A stretch of 64,000 nt of DNA, from contig JAJEHF010000065.1 in the NCBI GenBank assembly GCA_022823865.1, positions 1 through 64,000 of the forward strand, in the 5' to 3' direction. The position numbers and the translations under genes were made by a program. The stretch is from Bryobacterales bacterium (GTDB taxonomy: Bacteria > Acidobacteriota > Terriglobia > Bryobacterales > UBA6623). A model generated the notes under the pieces. The model was not told the origin of the DNA. It did not search any database and saw only the letters and a program-made list of their open reading frames with translations. Of the stretch, positions 1 through 8,885 are shown piece after piece (position 1 is the first letter of the stretch; each line of letters starts with the position of its first letter).

Positions 1-10
1 GCCGGCCTTG

Positions 11-317
11 CTACTGCCGGAATGAACCTAGGAAGTTACCCCATCCCCGCGCCACATTGCCTCGCTTTCTCACCCAATCCGTCTCGCGACAATGTGACAC
101 AAAACCCCGACGATTTATCGAATTAGTCTGAAAAACAACACCACCATCGACTGCCCCATCGCGCCCCCGCGACCCGGCTACCACACGCCGTCTCTCTCTC
201 TACTGCCGGAAAACCTCCGCTGTCGATTCACTCCCCCAACCGCACCGCCGCAGATTGCCCTTAACTCCTTCCTGCAGTAGCGAATCTACTTGAAAAATCC
301 TTGCACTACCGCAGGAA
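11..317. repeat. cluster of 12-bp CTACTGCCGGAA-like repeats
   Basis: The 353 bases before the transposase remnant hold no convincing gene. CTACTGCCGGAA occurs at 11-22 and 200-211. TTCCTGCAGTAG at 269-280 is its near reverse complement, and CTACCGCAGGAA lies at 306-317. The last two form an inverted pair that matches at 11 of 12 positions across a 25-nt spacer. They may be ends of a small mobile element or protein-binding sites, but nothing here decides which. A CT-dinucleotide run sits at 191-200. Confidence 0.4.
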
Positions 318-353
318 ATAATCCGAAAAATCCCGCACCAATCTATCTGAAAT

Positions 354-1544
354 TCAACACAAGCCCGCCCGGTTGGCCCCGCTGTGGAACCCCTTGTCGA
401 AACTGCACGCCTGCAACTGCGGGTACTGCGCCTGCGTCGCCCGCACCAGCGGGCAGGCCACCTCCACATCCTGCTCGCTCCACAGCACTTGCCAGTTCAA
501 CACGAACTGCTGCTCGCTCTCCACCACCGCCACCGGCACCCCCAGCTCCACCGTCCGGCCCGGCTTGCCCTTGGCGCACCAGCGCGTGTGCTCCTCGAAA
601 ATCGAGAACACCTTCTCCTCGTGCGGAATCGTTTCCCCCTGCAGCACCCGCCGCTCGATCTGCTCCACCTGCCGCCGCGCATGTCCTAGCAAACGCTCGA
701 TTTCCGCCAGCACCGCCGCCTCCGCCCCGCACGCCGCCAACTGCCGCTGCGACTGCTCCGCCCGCTGTACCAGCTGCCGCGCCGTGCGCAGGTACAAACG
801 CACTTGGCGCCGCCCCTTGCGCCCCTGACGGCGACCCGCTGTGCGCACCCGTTGGAACAGCTTGTAGGCCTTGCGCTGCCAATGCTCGCTCTGCCGCCAG
901 CCCGCCAGCCCGGACGCGCCACAGGCCGCTACCACCACCCGCAGCAGGCAGCGCAGGGCATCCCACAGCAAGCTCACGTCGGTCGGGTAATGCACGTTCG
1001 TCTCCACCACGAACGAGTCCACGCGCGCCTTGAGCGGCTGTTGCTCGGGCACGCCGAGCAAGCTCAAGCCCTGCTGCACCACCAGTTGGTTCAACTCCTG
1101 CAACAGCGCCGGGGTGATCAGGCTGACGTTGCGCACCACGCTGCGGTGCGAGAACTGCGGCCCGCAACCGGGCCCCGCCAGGCCCAGCAGGCAGCGCACA
1201 TCGCTGTGCTTGTTGGCCAGTTCGGCAAGGCGGTCGAAATCACACTTCAGACCTTGCTTGAGCAGGGCCAGCACCAGCACCGTCCACAGATCCAGGCCGG
1301 GGCGCCCGCGCCCCGGATCGGGCTGGGCGGACGACGGCGCGGTGCACTCGGCGGCGGCGCTGGAGTTGCCCAGCAGGTGCCGCTCGAGCACGGCGAAGAT
1401 CTGCTCGCGCAGCGCGCGGTTGCCGTAGAGTTGCTGGATGCCCTTCAGCACGGCGGGGATATCGTCGCGACTGCGGGGATCGATGACCAGCTCCTCGATG
1501 GGCACTTGGCCGAAGGCGAGTTGAGGGTTGTGGACGAGGCGCAT
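354..1544 (-). pseudogene. truncated ISNCY-type transposase
   Basis: A DDE transposase resembling the ISNCY family of insertion sequences, which would cut and move the element. The N-terminal helical region is intact, with LWTVLVLALLKQGL near residue 90 and the first catalytic segment (DSFVVETNVHYPTD) near 185. The second catalytic aspartate lies in CSFDKGFHS near the end. The protein then stops at once after GANRAGLC, so the C-terminal part that carries the third catalytic residue (the E of the ESAIN-type motif in this family) is missing. The intact family is roughly 80-90 residues longer. The copy is therefore probably inactive. No matched terminal inverted repeats or target duplication could be seen. 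Family assignment is by recognition of motifs. Confidence 0.75.
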
Positions 1545-1682
1545 GGGGTGTTGAGAACGAAGATCGAGCTAAAACCGCTGACATTTCGTGGAAATGTCCA
1601 ATAACTATCGCTGATTATAACCCACATAACGGACTTAAACCCTTTTGATTCAGTCAGGTATGCTTTTTGGCACGGGCACTAG

Positions 1683-1862
1683 GTAGAGAGCGCCCTGCGA
1701 GACAAAGGGTTTCGATTCGTTATTGACAGCGAGATCGAGAACAAACGCAATGTGTCGCGCAGTCTTGCCGCCCTAGCGAAGAAGGGCTCGCTTCAGATGG
1801 CGGCTGAGAAGCGCGAGCTTCACCCGCGGCAGTTTGTGCTTATTGATCGATCATCCCTCTAG
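1683..1862 (+). pseudogene. 59-codon ORF remnant
   Basis: An open frame that follows an in-frame TAG and ends at a TAG. It has coding-like composition (for example FRFVIDSEIENKRN and SLAALAKKGSLQM) but no good start codon or ribosome-binding site. It lies between the start of the transposase remnant and the PIN gene. I read it as the 3' end of a gene whose front was lost at the insertion-sequence junction. The family is not recognised. Confidence 0.35.
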
Positions 1863-2056
1863 CGGGGATCCCCGTCTAACATCGTATGTAATTCCCAATA
1901 TTCCATACCGCGAGCACGCTGTCTTGGGTCAGTCGCCGAAACCCGACGAAGTCCAATACTTCACCGATTCGGCCCGACGAGTCGCAGCGAGACTCTCGAT
2001 GTGGTCTGACCGAGCATCCCGTCGGGCTGCCATATGATCTCAGAGACGGGGCCATA

Positions 2057-2749
2057 ATGAACTCAATCGTGTACGTCGAGACATCGGTCATCAGTTATCT
2101 CACCGGTCGGCCTTCTCGGGATGTCGTGACCGCGGCGTATCAGGAGATTACGCGAGAGTGGTGGAAGAGTGCTCCAAGCAGGTTCTCGCTCGTCACGTCC
2201 GAACTAGTTGTCGCCGAGGCGGCCTCGGGCAATAGCGATGCCGCACTCGCTCGTCTCGCTGTCCTCGATACGATCCCATTACTCGACGTAACGGAGGAAG
2301 CTATCGAACTAAACCGGAAGCTGATCGATCTCCGGGCCGTGCCACACAAGGCTGCTGACGATGCCATGCATATTGCCACTGCCGCCGCCAACGGAGTCGA
2401 TTATCTCGTCACATGGAACTTCCGGCACATCGCCAACGCGACTATGCGCTCTCGAATTGAAGAGGTCTGCCGATCGTCAGGCTATGAGCCACCAGTCATC
2501 TGTACGCCTAATGAACTGATACAGACTGACCACACAAGTTCGCCGGGAATCATCACGCAAGCCACGAGGACCGATCCGATCATCGATGAACTCCGGGCAG
2601 TGCGCGAGGAGCACCTGGCCCGGTTCGGTTACGATCTCGATGCGATCTTCCAAGACATTCGAGCCAGACAGGAAACTTCCGGGCGTGAGTATCTCCGGCG
2701 CCCCGCTCGCGAAGTCGTTCCCGTGAGCGCGGACCCGTCTACTCGCTAA
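2057..2749 (+). CDS. PIN-domain (VapC-like) toxin fused to an antitoxin-like tail
   Basis: Residues 1-155 are a PIN ribonuclease domain of the subfamily that begins (I/V)YxETSVxSYLT. Acidic residues expected to bind Mg2+ are E8, E49/E54, D101/D102 and D115, and the domain closes with the usual GYEPPVICTPNEL. In relatives I know, the toxin ends at this point. Here the frame continues through a linker (about 156-172) into TDPIIDELRAVREEH...FGYDLDAIFQDI (173-216). That segment matches a small protein normally encoded separately next to these toxins. Likely role: RNA cleavage in a toxin-antitoxin module, possibly self-restrained in cis. A TATGAT hexamer at 2033-2038 is a candidate -10. The neighbourhood is decayed mobile DNA, which suggests transfer. 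The PIN assignment is firm. The fusion interpretation is inference. Confidence 0.85.
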   Translation: MNSIVYVETSVISYLTGRPSRDVVTAAYQEITREWWKSAPSRFSLVTSELVVAEAASGNSDAALARLAVLDTIPLLDVTEEAIELNRKLIDLRAVPHKAADDAMHIATAAANGVDYLVTWNFRHIANATMRSRIEEVCRSSGYEPPVICTPNELIQTDHTSSPGIITQATRTDPIIDELRAVREEHLARFGYDLDAIFQDIRARQETSGREYLRRPAREVVPVSADPSTR

Positions 2750-3010
2750 TCCGGGCGAAGAGCCGCTCTCGGGATCCGTGCGTTACCAGCGGACAGGCGC
2801 GGGAGTGAGTCTCCGGAACAACAACGTGTCGGATATGACTTATGCGGTGGCCAGTCGAATTCAACAGCCTCTTCCACAACTCGTCGAAGGGTCTTGTCCA
2901 GAAGTTGCACACTCTTCCTCCGATAACCCCGTGAGCCCGCCGACGGCGGTCAGCAGCGACCGGTTCGGATACAAGTGCCCTGCCTGAACCACCGCCTTCC
3001 TCTCGATCCT

Positions 3011-4456
3011 TCAGAGATCGTGGCGCTCTATGGACTTCCGGTCTTGCTCGACATCTTCGAACCACTCCTCCAAGCTGGCCAGCATCCGGCACACGCGGTC
3101 AGGATGCTGGGCCGCAACATCGCGCTGCTCTCCCGGATCGGACGATAGGTCGTAGAGTTCTGGCGATTCCGGTTGCTGGGGCTTCAGGTTCGGCACGGGC
3201 AGCGGTGCCAGCACGCTCGCGGGATTCTCCTTGTGCTTGATATCGGCCTCGACGAAGGCCGCCGTGCGGGCGCGGTCTTCGTCAGAGACGCACAGATCGT
3301 CACTAAAGAAGCGCGTGCCGCGGATCATCGGCCGGACCAATTTCCAATTCCCGTCGCGCATGGCAGCGTTGGTGCCGATGTCGGGCCAGTAGAAGTTCCA
3401 CTGCCAGAACTGACGCGGCTCGGCCTGCAAGGGCCGCCCCGCCAGCAGCGGCGCTAGGTCGCAGCCATCGAGCGGCGGGCCGGGCGGCCGCTCCACGCCC
3501 GCCAGCGAGAGCAGGGTTGGCATCCAGTCCGTGAAGTGCGTCAGCTCGTCGGCATAGCGTCCTCCAGGCACGGAGCCAGGCCACCGCACTACCATCGGTA
3601 CGCGGATACCGCCTTCGTAAATCCAGCCCTTGCTGCCTCGCAACCCGCTGTTGTAGCGCTCGTTGAAGGTCGGCTCCCCGGGCTCCAGCATGTACGGAGG
3701 GTTGAAGAACGCGGGACCGTTGTCGCTGGTGAACGCCACGATGGTGTTCTCCGCAAGGCCCGTCTCTGCCAGCGTGTCGAGGATGCGCCCGATCCCGGCG
3801 TCCATGCGCTCGATCATTGCGTAGGTCGTAGCGACGATACGGCTCAGGCCCCGCTCGCGGTAGGGGGCGATCCACTCGTCGCGCGCTTGGAAGGGCGAAT
3901 GCGGGGCGCTGTAGGGCAGGTACAGGAAGAACGGATCGTTCCGATGCCGGCCGATGAACTCTTCGGCCTCAGCGGTCAGCAAGTCCGTCAGATAGGTTCC
4001 GTCGGAGGGCGCGACGCTGTCGTTACGGCGCAGATGGTAGCGGTAGTAGTCTGTCCAGCCGCCGCAAAAGCCGGTGAACTCGTCAAAGCCGCGCGCGTTG
4101 GGCTCGAAGCGTCGGTCGAACGTGCCGTTATGCCACTTGCCGACCAAGCTCGTCGCGTAACCGGCGGAGCGGAACGCATCCGCCAACGTCACCTCGCGCA
4201 GGGCAATTCGATCAAGGCCGTGGATCTCGTGCTGCGTGATCGCTCCGGTCCGGTGCGGATAGCGCCCAGTGAGCAATGCGGCTCGGGCCGGGGCGCAGAT
4301 AGGCGAGGCGGAATAGTGCTGGCGGAAGCAGGTGCCCCCGGCCACCAGCCGGTCCAGGTGCGGCGTGCGCACCGTTCCATCGCTGAAGCAACCGAAGTCG
4401 CCGTAGCCCATGTCATCGGCCACGATGAGAATCACGTTCGGACGCGTGGAAGCCAT
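3011..4456 (-). CDS. formylglycine-dependent sulfatase
   Basis: A 481-residue type I sulfatase that hydrolyses sulfate esters, probably on a polysaccharide or small sulfated sugar. The start was chosen at MASTRPNVILIVADD, where the fold begins. Longer versions would only add low-complexity residues translated from the divergent gene. D14/D15 belong to the metal site. C54 in CAPAR is the C-x-P/A-x-R cysteine that is converted to formylglycine, which requires a maturase encoded elsewhere. No signal peptide is visible from this start, which is unusual beside the exported sulfatases downstream. It is divergent from the Gfo/Idh gene with 85 bp between the starts. The substrate cannot be predicted. 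Confidence 0.9.
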   Translation of the reverse strand: MASTRPNVILIVADDMGYGDFGCFSDGTVRTPHLDRLVAGGTCFRQHYSASPICAPARAALLTGRYPHRTGAITQHEIHGLDRIALREVTLADAFRSAGYATSLVGKWHNGTFDRRFEPNARGFDEFTGFCGGWTDYYRYHLRRNDSVAPSDGTYLTDLLTAEAEEFIGRHRNDPFFLYLPYSAPHSPFQARDEWIAPYRERGLSRIVATTYAMIERMDAGIGRILDTLAETGLAENTIVAFTSDNGPAFFNPPYMLEPGEPTFNERYNSGLRGSKGWIYEGGIRVPMVVRWPGSVPGGRYADELTHFTDWMPTLLSLAGVERPPGPPLDGCDLAPLLAGRPLQAEPRQFWQWNFYWPDIGTNAAMRDGNWKLVRPMIRGTRFFSDDLCVSDEDRARTAAFVEADIKHKENPASVLAPLPVPNLKPQQPESPELYDLSSDPGEQRDVAAQHPDRVCRMLASLEEWFEDVEQDRKSIERHDL

Positions 4457-4541
4457 TCGCAGTCGGAAGCCGGGGCCTTCGGGAATCGAATTCGCCGATG
4501 TGACGGGTATCATAGTCGAACTGATCCCAAGGAGGCTCGAC

Positions 4542-5894
4542 ATGCCAGATCCGGTCCCCAACCGCCGCAATTTCATCGGTGCTGCCGCGGGCAGCCTGCT
4601 GCTCGTCCCGGGCGCTCGCCCGGCCGCCCAACCCCGCCGCGTGGGCATTGTCGGGCCGGGCTGGTACGGCAAGATCGACCTGTTCCGGCTGATCCAAGTC
4701 GAGCCGGTGGAAGTGGTCGGAATGTGCGACGTCGACAGCCAGATGCTCAAGGCAGCGGCCGAGATGACGGCCACCCGCCAGAAGTCCGGCAAGACCCCCC
4801 GCACCTACTCCGACTACCGCGAAATGCTGCGGGAGCAGGAGCCGGACCTGGTCTTGGTCGCGACGCCCGATCACTGGCACGCCCTGCCCATGATCGCCGC
4901 CTGCCAAGCCGGCGCCGACGTCTACTGCCAGAAGCCGATCGGCGTCGATATCCGCGAGGGCCAAGCGATGCTCGCAGCCGCGCGCAAGCATGATCGAGTG
5001 GTGCAGATCGGATTGCAGCGCCGCTCGACGCCGCACCTTGTCGAAGCCAAGAAGCGCATCGTAGAGGACGGCTTGCTGGGCGAGATCGGGCATGCCGAGG
5101 TCTGCTGCTACTACCACATGCGTGCGCGCGGCAACCCTGCCGACGCCGAGCCCCCAGCCCATCTCGACTACGAGATGTGGACGGGCCCGGCCCCGATGCG
5201 CCCGTACAACGAGCTCGTCCACCCGCGCCGCTGGCGGGCGTTCATGGAATACGGCAACGGAATCATGGGCGACATGTGCGTCCATATGCTCGATGCCGTG
5301 CGCTGGATGACAGGGCTTGGCTGGCCCGAGCGGGTGTCCTCGAGCGGCGGCATCCAAATCCAGAAGGACAGCAAGGCCAACATCGCCGACTCGCAAGTCG
5401 CGACATTCGAATACGACCAGTTCCCGGTTGTCTGGACGCACCGCAGCTGGGGCACGGCACCCGACCCGGGCTATCCTTGGGCCTTCTTCATCTACGGCTC
5501 CAAGGGCACGCTGAAAGGCAGCGTCCACGGCTGGGACTTCGTCCCGGTCGACAAGAACGCCAAGGCGCTGCAAGGCCGGAACAAGACCGAGGTCGACCAG
5601 TACCCCGAGGACAAGACCGAGCCCGATCTCGAACTGCACTCCGCGCACGCGGTGCGCTACCACATGAAGGACTGGTTGCAAGCGGTCGACGAGCGGTCGC
5701 GGCCGGTAGCCGACATCGAGGAGGGGCACAAGTCCACGACGGCCTGCATCCTCGCCAACATGGCCATGCAGCTGGGGCGTTCGCTGGAGTGGGATGCCGA
5801 GCGGGGACAGGTAAGGAACGACAGCGAGGCCAACCGACTGCTCGCCAGGCCGTACCGCAAGCCTTGGAAACACCCCGATCCGGCCAGCGTCTGA
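4542..5894 (+). CDS. Tat-exported Gfo/Idh/MocA-family oxidoreductase
   Basis: A 450-residue NAD(P)-dependent sugar or sugar-derivative oxidoreductase. It starts with a twin-arginine signal (PNRRNFIGAAAGSLLL), so it is probably exported folded with its cofactor. The Rossmann motif (GIVGPGWYGK) follows at about residue 35. The family's EKP motif appears as QKP in VYCQKPIGVD near residue 130. The start is fixed by a strong AAGGAGG at 4529-4535, six bases before the ATG. It is divergent from a sulfatase gene, a pairing common in polysaccharide-degrading Acidobacteriota and Planctomycetes. The substrate is unknown. Confidence 0.9.
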   Translation: MPDPVPNRRNFIGAAAGSLLLVPGARPAAQPRRVGIVGPGWYGKIDLFRLIQVEPVEVVGMCDVDSQMLKAAAEMTATRQKSGKTPRTYSDYREMLREQEPDLVLVATPDHWHALPMIAACQAGADVYCQKPIGVDIREGQAMLAAARKHDRVVQIGLQRRSTPHLVEAKKRIVEDGLLGEIGHAEVCCYYHMRARGNPADAEPPAHLDYEMWTGPAPMRPYNELVHPRRWRAFMEYGNGIMGDMCVHMLDAVRWMTGLGWPERVSSSGGIQIQKDSKANIADSQVATFEYDQFPVVWTHRSWGTAPDPGYPWAFFIYGSKGTLKGSVHGWDFVPVDKNAKALQGRNKTEVDQYPEDKTEPDLELHSAHAVRYHMKDWLQAVDERSRPVADIEEGHKSTTACILANMAMQLGRSLEWDAERGQVRNDSEANRLLARPYRKPWKHPDPASV

Positions 5895-6270
5895 ACACTG
5901 AGCGTGGCGGCTGCCGCCGCATTGCACTGACCGCATTCGGATGCGGACATATAAGAGCCTCCTTGCGCAGCGGTCCGAAGCAAACACCCGCGATCAGCCT
6001 GGGCAAGCTCGCCGAGGACCGACGCTCGGGCTCTGCCCGGCAATGCCCCGGGGATTCGCTTGGTCTCGGCTCGAATTTGGTCCGCGCGCTGTGCAACACC
6101 AGCCGCTCGCTCCCGCACGCTTCCCTGCAAGGGTCGGCAATACCACGAAGCATGTGGAACGCTCTTTTGCGCCAACGGGACGTTTCTCGGCAGATGCGGG
6201 ACCGATTTGCTAGAATCCCATGTCAACGCTGCTGGTCAGCGGTCTGTGGAACAAGAGAGGACTACCCAAC
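5895..6270. other. intergenic region with candidate terminator hairpin and promoter
   Basis: No gene is visible here. GCGGC (5907-5911) and GCCGC (5916-5920) could form a short GC hairpin just after the oxidoreductase stop codon. TAGAAT at 6211-6216 is a plausible -10 for the secreted protein that follows, and would give a leader of about 48 nt. An in-frame ATG at 6220 lies almost on the expected transcription start. It was not taken as the translation start because the signal peptide begins at 6271. Confidence 0.3.
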
Positions 6271-6900
6271 ATGAAAGTATCAGTCGCAATCGTGCTCGCC
6301 TGCCTGGCTCTGCCCCTCGCAGCCGAAGACATGAGCTTCTTCATCACGAGCAAGGGGCCGGGTGACGGTGCCAACCTCGGCGGACTTGCAGGGGCCGACG
6401 CCCATTGCCAATCGCTCGCGCAAGCCGCCGGCGCCGGCGGCAAGACGTGGCGCGCCTACCTGAGCGCCGCAGCCATGGACGGCAAGCCGGCCGTCAACGC
6501 TCGCGACCGGATCGGGAGCGGGCCCTGGTTCAACTCCAAGGGAGTCCAGGTCGCGGCCAACCTCGACGAACTCCATTACTCGAACGTCGGGCTCGGCAAG
6601 GAAGGCTCGCTCAACGAGATGGGCGGCGTGGTCAACGGCCGGGGGGACTCGCCGAACCAGCACGACATCTTGACCGGGTCCCAGCTCGACGGCACGGCGT
6701 TCTCCGACGGTGCCGACCACACGTGTGGCAACTGGACCAAGAACGGAGAGGGCAGCGCCCAGGTCGGACACCACGACCGCACCGGCGGGGGGCAGGTCCC
6801 GTCCTCTTGGAACTCGGCCCACGGCTCCCGCGGCTGCAGCCAGGCCAACCTGGTGGCCACCGGCGGGAACGGGTACTTCTACTGCTTCGCCACCGACTGA
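6271..6900 (+). CDS. secreted endostatin/lectin-like protein
   Basis: A 209-residue exported protein. Residues 1-19 are a classic signal peptide (MKVSVAIVLACLALPLAA). The mature part begins FFITSKGPGDGANLGGLAGADAHCQ, a pattern I associate with bacterial proteins of endostatin or C-type-lectin-like fold. Three cysteine regions (HCQSLA, HTCGNW, GCSQ/YFYCF) probably form disulfides. The start follows AGAGAGGA, about 10 bases upstream. It is a stand-alone gene followed by a strong stem-loop. It may bind carbohydrate or the cell surface, but function is not shown by the sequence. Confidence 0.75.
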   Translation: MKVSVAIVLACLALPLAAEDMSFFITSKGPGDGANLGGLAGADAHCQSLAQAAGAGGKTWRAYLSAAAMDGKPAVNARDRIGSGPWFNSKGVQVAANLDELHYSNVGLGKEGSLNEMGGVVNGRGDSPNQHDILTGSQLDGTAFSDGADHTCGNWTKNGEGSAQVGHHDRTGGGQVPSSWNSAHGSRGCSQANLVATGGNGYFYCFATD

Positions 6901-6926
6901 GCCCGGCGGCATCTTGAATCGGCCGC

Positions 6927-6961
6927 GCCGACACCCCGTCGCACATGATGGGGGTGTCGGC
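6927..6961 (+). terminator. 11-bp perfect stem-loop
   Basis: GCCGACACCCC at 6927-6937 is the exact reverse complement of GGGGTGTCGGC at 6951-6961, with a 13-nt loop. It lies between the secreted protein and the PQQ dehydrogenase. No T-run follows, so it could be a weak or Rho-assisted terminator or an mRNA-stabilising hairpin. Confidence 0.55.
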
Positions 6962-6979
6962 CCAGGCCCTTGACCGCGC

Positions 6980-6985
6980 TACAAT
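6980..6985 (+). promoter_or_regulatory. candidate -10 (TACAAT) of leaderless PQQ dehydrogenase gene
   Basis: TACAAT ends six bases before the GTG start, so transcription should begin at or next to the start codon. No Shine-Dalgarno sequence is present and the -35 is weak. Confidence 0.5.
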
Positions 6986-6991
6986 CCGCTG

Positions 6992-8863
6992 GTGCGCCTG
7001 ACACGTCTGGCCGCGCTCGGCTTGGTGCTCCCGCTCGCGCCGCTGGCTGCGCAAGAGTGGCACTACTACGGCAACGATCCGGGCGGCACGCGCTATTCCC
7101 CGCTCGATCAGATCACGCGCGAAAACGTCAACCGCTTGGAAGTCGCGTGGGAGTTCGATTCCGCGGATTTCGCGGACGGCCGCACCGGAACGCCTACGCG
7201 GTCCGCCTTCGAAGCCACGCCGTTGATGATCGACGGCGCGCTCTACCTGCCCACGCCGATGGACCGCCTGCTGGCCCTCGACGCCGCCTCGGGGCGCAAG
7301 CTGTGGGAGTTCGACGCAGAACTGGATCGGACGCGCCGCTTCAACCTGTTCATAAACCGCGGCCTCGGCTATTGGAAGCAGGGCGACACCGAGCGCCTGC
7401 TGCTCAGCGGCCAGGCGGGGTCGCTATTCTCGATCGACCGCAAGACCGGCAGCCTGGATCCCGCTTTCGGCAACGGCGGCGTCTTGCGAGCCGCCCCGGC
7501 CGAGCTCCCGGAGGATACGGCCGGCGGCTATGGCTTGACATCGCCCGTCTCGCAATGCGCCGGGACACTGATCGTCGGCGGCCGCGTCACGGACGGTATG
7601 CCGCGCGGCCCCAGCGGTGACGTGCGCGGCTTCGACATCCACACCGGCCAGCTGCGCTGGCGGTTTCACACGGTTCCCCGCCCGGGCGAGTTCGGCCAAG
7701 AGACCTGGGGCGGCGATTCTTGGCAGCAGCGCGGCGGCACGAACCTGTGGACCATGGCCAGCGTGGACGAGGAGCTGGAATTGGCGTACGTGCCGCTCGG
7801 ATCTCCCTCGTATGACTACTACGGAGGCGACCGCCCCGGAGCGAACTTGTTCGGCAACAGCCTCGTCGCGCTCGACTGCCGGACAGGCAGCCGCCGCTGG
7901 CATTTCCAGACCATCCACCACGACCTGTGGGACTGGGACCTGCCCTCGCAGCCCTCGCTGGTCGAGATCGTGCGCGACGGCAGGCCGGTCAAGGCCGTGA
8001 CCATCGCCACCAAGACCGGCTTCCTGTTCGTGTTCGACCGCGCGACCGGCGAGCCGCTGTTCGAGATCGAGGAGCACGCCGTGCCGGCCGGGGATCTGCC
8101 GGGAGAGTACTACCATCCCACGCAGCCCAGGCCCGTGCAGCCCAAGGCGTTCATCCGGCAGTCGATGCGCCCCGACGAAATCACCTCGGTCACCGAAGAG
8201 TCCCGCGCCGAATGCTTGGCGATGCTCGAAGGCGCCTCCATCGAAGGGCCGTTGTTCCGTCCGCGCCTGACGCGCATGACCGTGTTCTTTCCCGGCACCA
8301 ACGGCGGAACCAATTGGGGCGGAGGGGCGTTCGATCCCGAAACGGACACGTTCTACATCAATTCGATGGACGTCGGCTCGCTGGCGGCCATGCTTCCCAG
8401 GGGCGAGGACTCCGAGGTTCCCTGGCGCAGCCGGTCGGGGCCGCAGGGGCGCTTTTGGGACTCCAACCTGTACCCCTGCCAGCAGCCGCCGTGGGGGCAG
8501 TTGGCGGCGATTGACCTCAACACCGGCGAGTTCCGCTGGCAGGTGGTGCTAGGCGAGTACGACGAACTGACGCGCCTGGGCATCCCCCCGACCGGTGCCT
8601 CGAACCTGGGCGGCCCGATCGTCACCAAGGGCGGGCTGGTTTTTGTCGCCGCGACCAACGACAAGCGGCTCCGGGCCTTCGACAAGGACAGCGGCGAGCT
8701 GCTGTGGCAGTACCGCCTGCCCGCCAGCGCTCACGCGACGCCCATGACGTACATGGTGGACGGCCGCCAGTACCTGGCGATCGCGGTGGGGGGCGGCAAC
8801 AAGTACAACCCGGGCAGCTTCCTGGCGAAGATCATGTCGTTCCGCCTGCCCGACCCGCCGTAG
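6992..8863 (+). CDS. PQQ-dependent quinoprotein dehydrogenase (glucose-dehydrogenase type)
   Basis: A 623-residue secreted eight-bladed propeller that oxidises a sugar or alcohol in the periplasm using PQQ and passes electrons to a quinone or cytochrome. Residues 1-20 are a signal peptide ending in AAQ. The mature start, EWHYYGNDPGGTRYSPLDQI, is the family hallmark. Repeated W-type propeller motifs follow (GRKLWEFDA, QLRWRFHT, SRRWHFQT, FRWQVVLG, ELLWQYRLP). IHHDLWDWDLPSQP is the conserved central segment. It lacks the five N-terminal membrane helices of Gcd, so it is a soluble type. The start is GTG. The substrate is not predictable. Confidence 0.92.
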   Translation: MRLTRLAALGLVLPLAPLAAQEWHYYGNDPGGTRYSPLDQITRENVNRLEVAWEFDSADFADGRTGTPTRSAFEATPLMIDGALYLPTPMDRLLALDAASGRKLWEFDAELDRTRRFNLFINRGLGYWKQGDTERLLLSGQAGSLFSIDRKTGSLDPAFGNGGVLRAAPAELPEDTAGGYGLTSPVSQCAGTLIVGGRVTDGMPRGPSGDVRGFDIHTGQLRWRFHTVPRPGEFGQETWGGDSWQQRGGTNLWTMASVDEELELAYVPLGSPSYDYYGGDRPGANLFGNSLVALDCRTGSRRWHFQTIHHDLWDWDLPSQPSLVEIVRDGRPVKAVTIATKTGFLFVFDRATGEPLFEIEEHAVPAGDLPGEYYHPTQPRPVQPKAFIRQSMRPDEITSVTEESRAECLAMLEGASIEGPLFRPRLTRMTVFFPGTNGGTNWGGGAFDPETDTFYINSMDVGSLAAMLPRGEDSEVPWRSRSGPQGRFWDSNLYPCQQPPWGQLAAIDLNTGEFRWQVVLGEYDELTRLGIPPTGASNLGGPIVTKGGLVFVAATNDKRLRAFDKDSGELLWQYRLPASAHATPMTYMVDGRQYLAIAVGGGNKYNPGSFLAKIMSFRLPDPP

Positions 8864-8885
8864 GCGGACGAGCGGCCGCGGAAGT

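Noticed and set aside
191-200. CT-dinucleotide microsatellite
   Set aside because: Five units only, and no gene or promoter is attached to it.
3011-4804. A 597-residue sulfatase with a long N-terminus
   Set aside because: The extra 116 residues are translated from the strand opposite the Gfo/Idh gene and its promoter, and the sulfatase fold begins at the start at 4456.
6220-6270. An upstream ATG for the endostatin-like secreted protein
   Set aside because: It would bury the signal peptide behind 17 residues, and it lies directly after a TAGAAT -10 hexamer.
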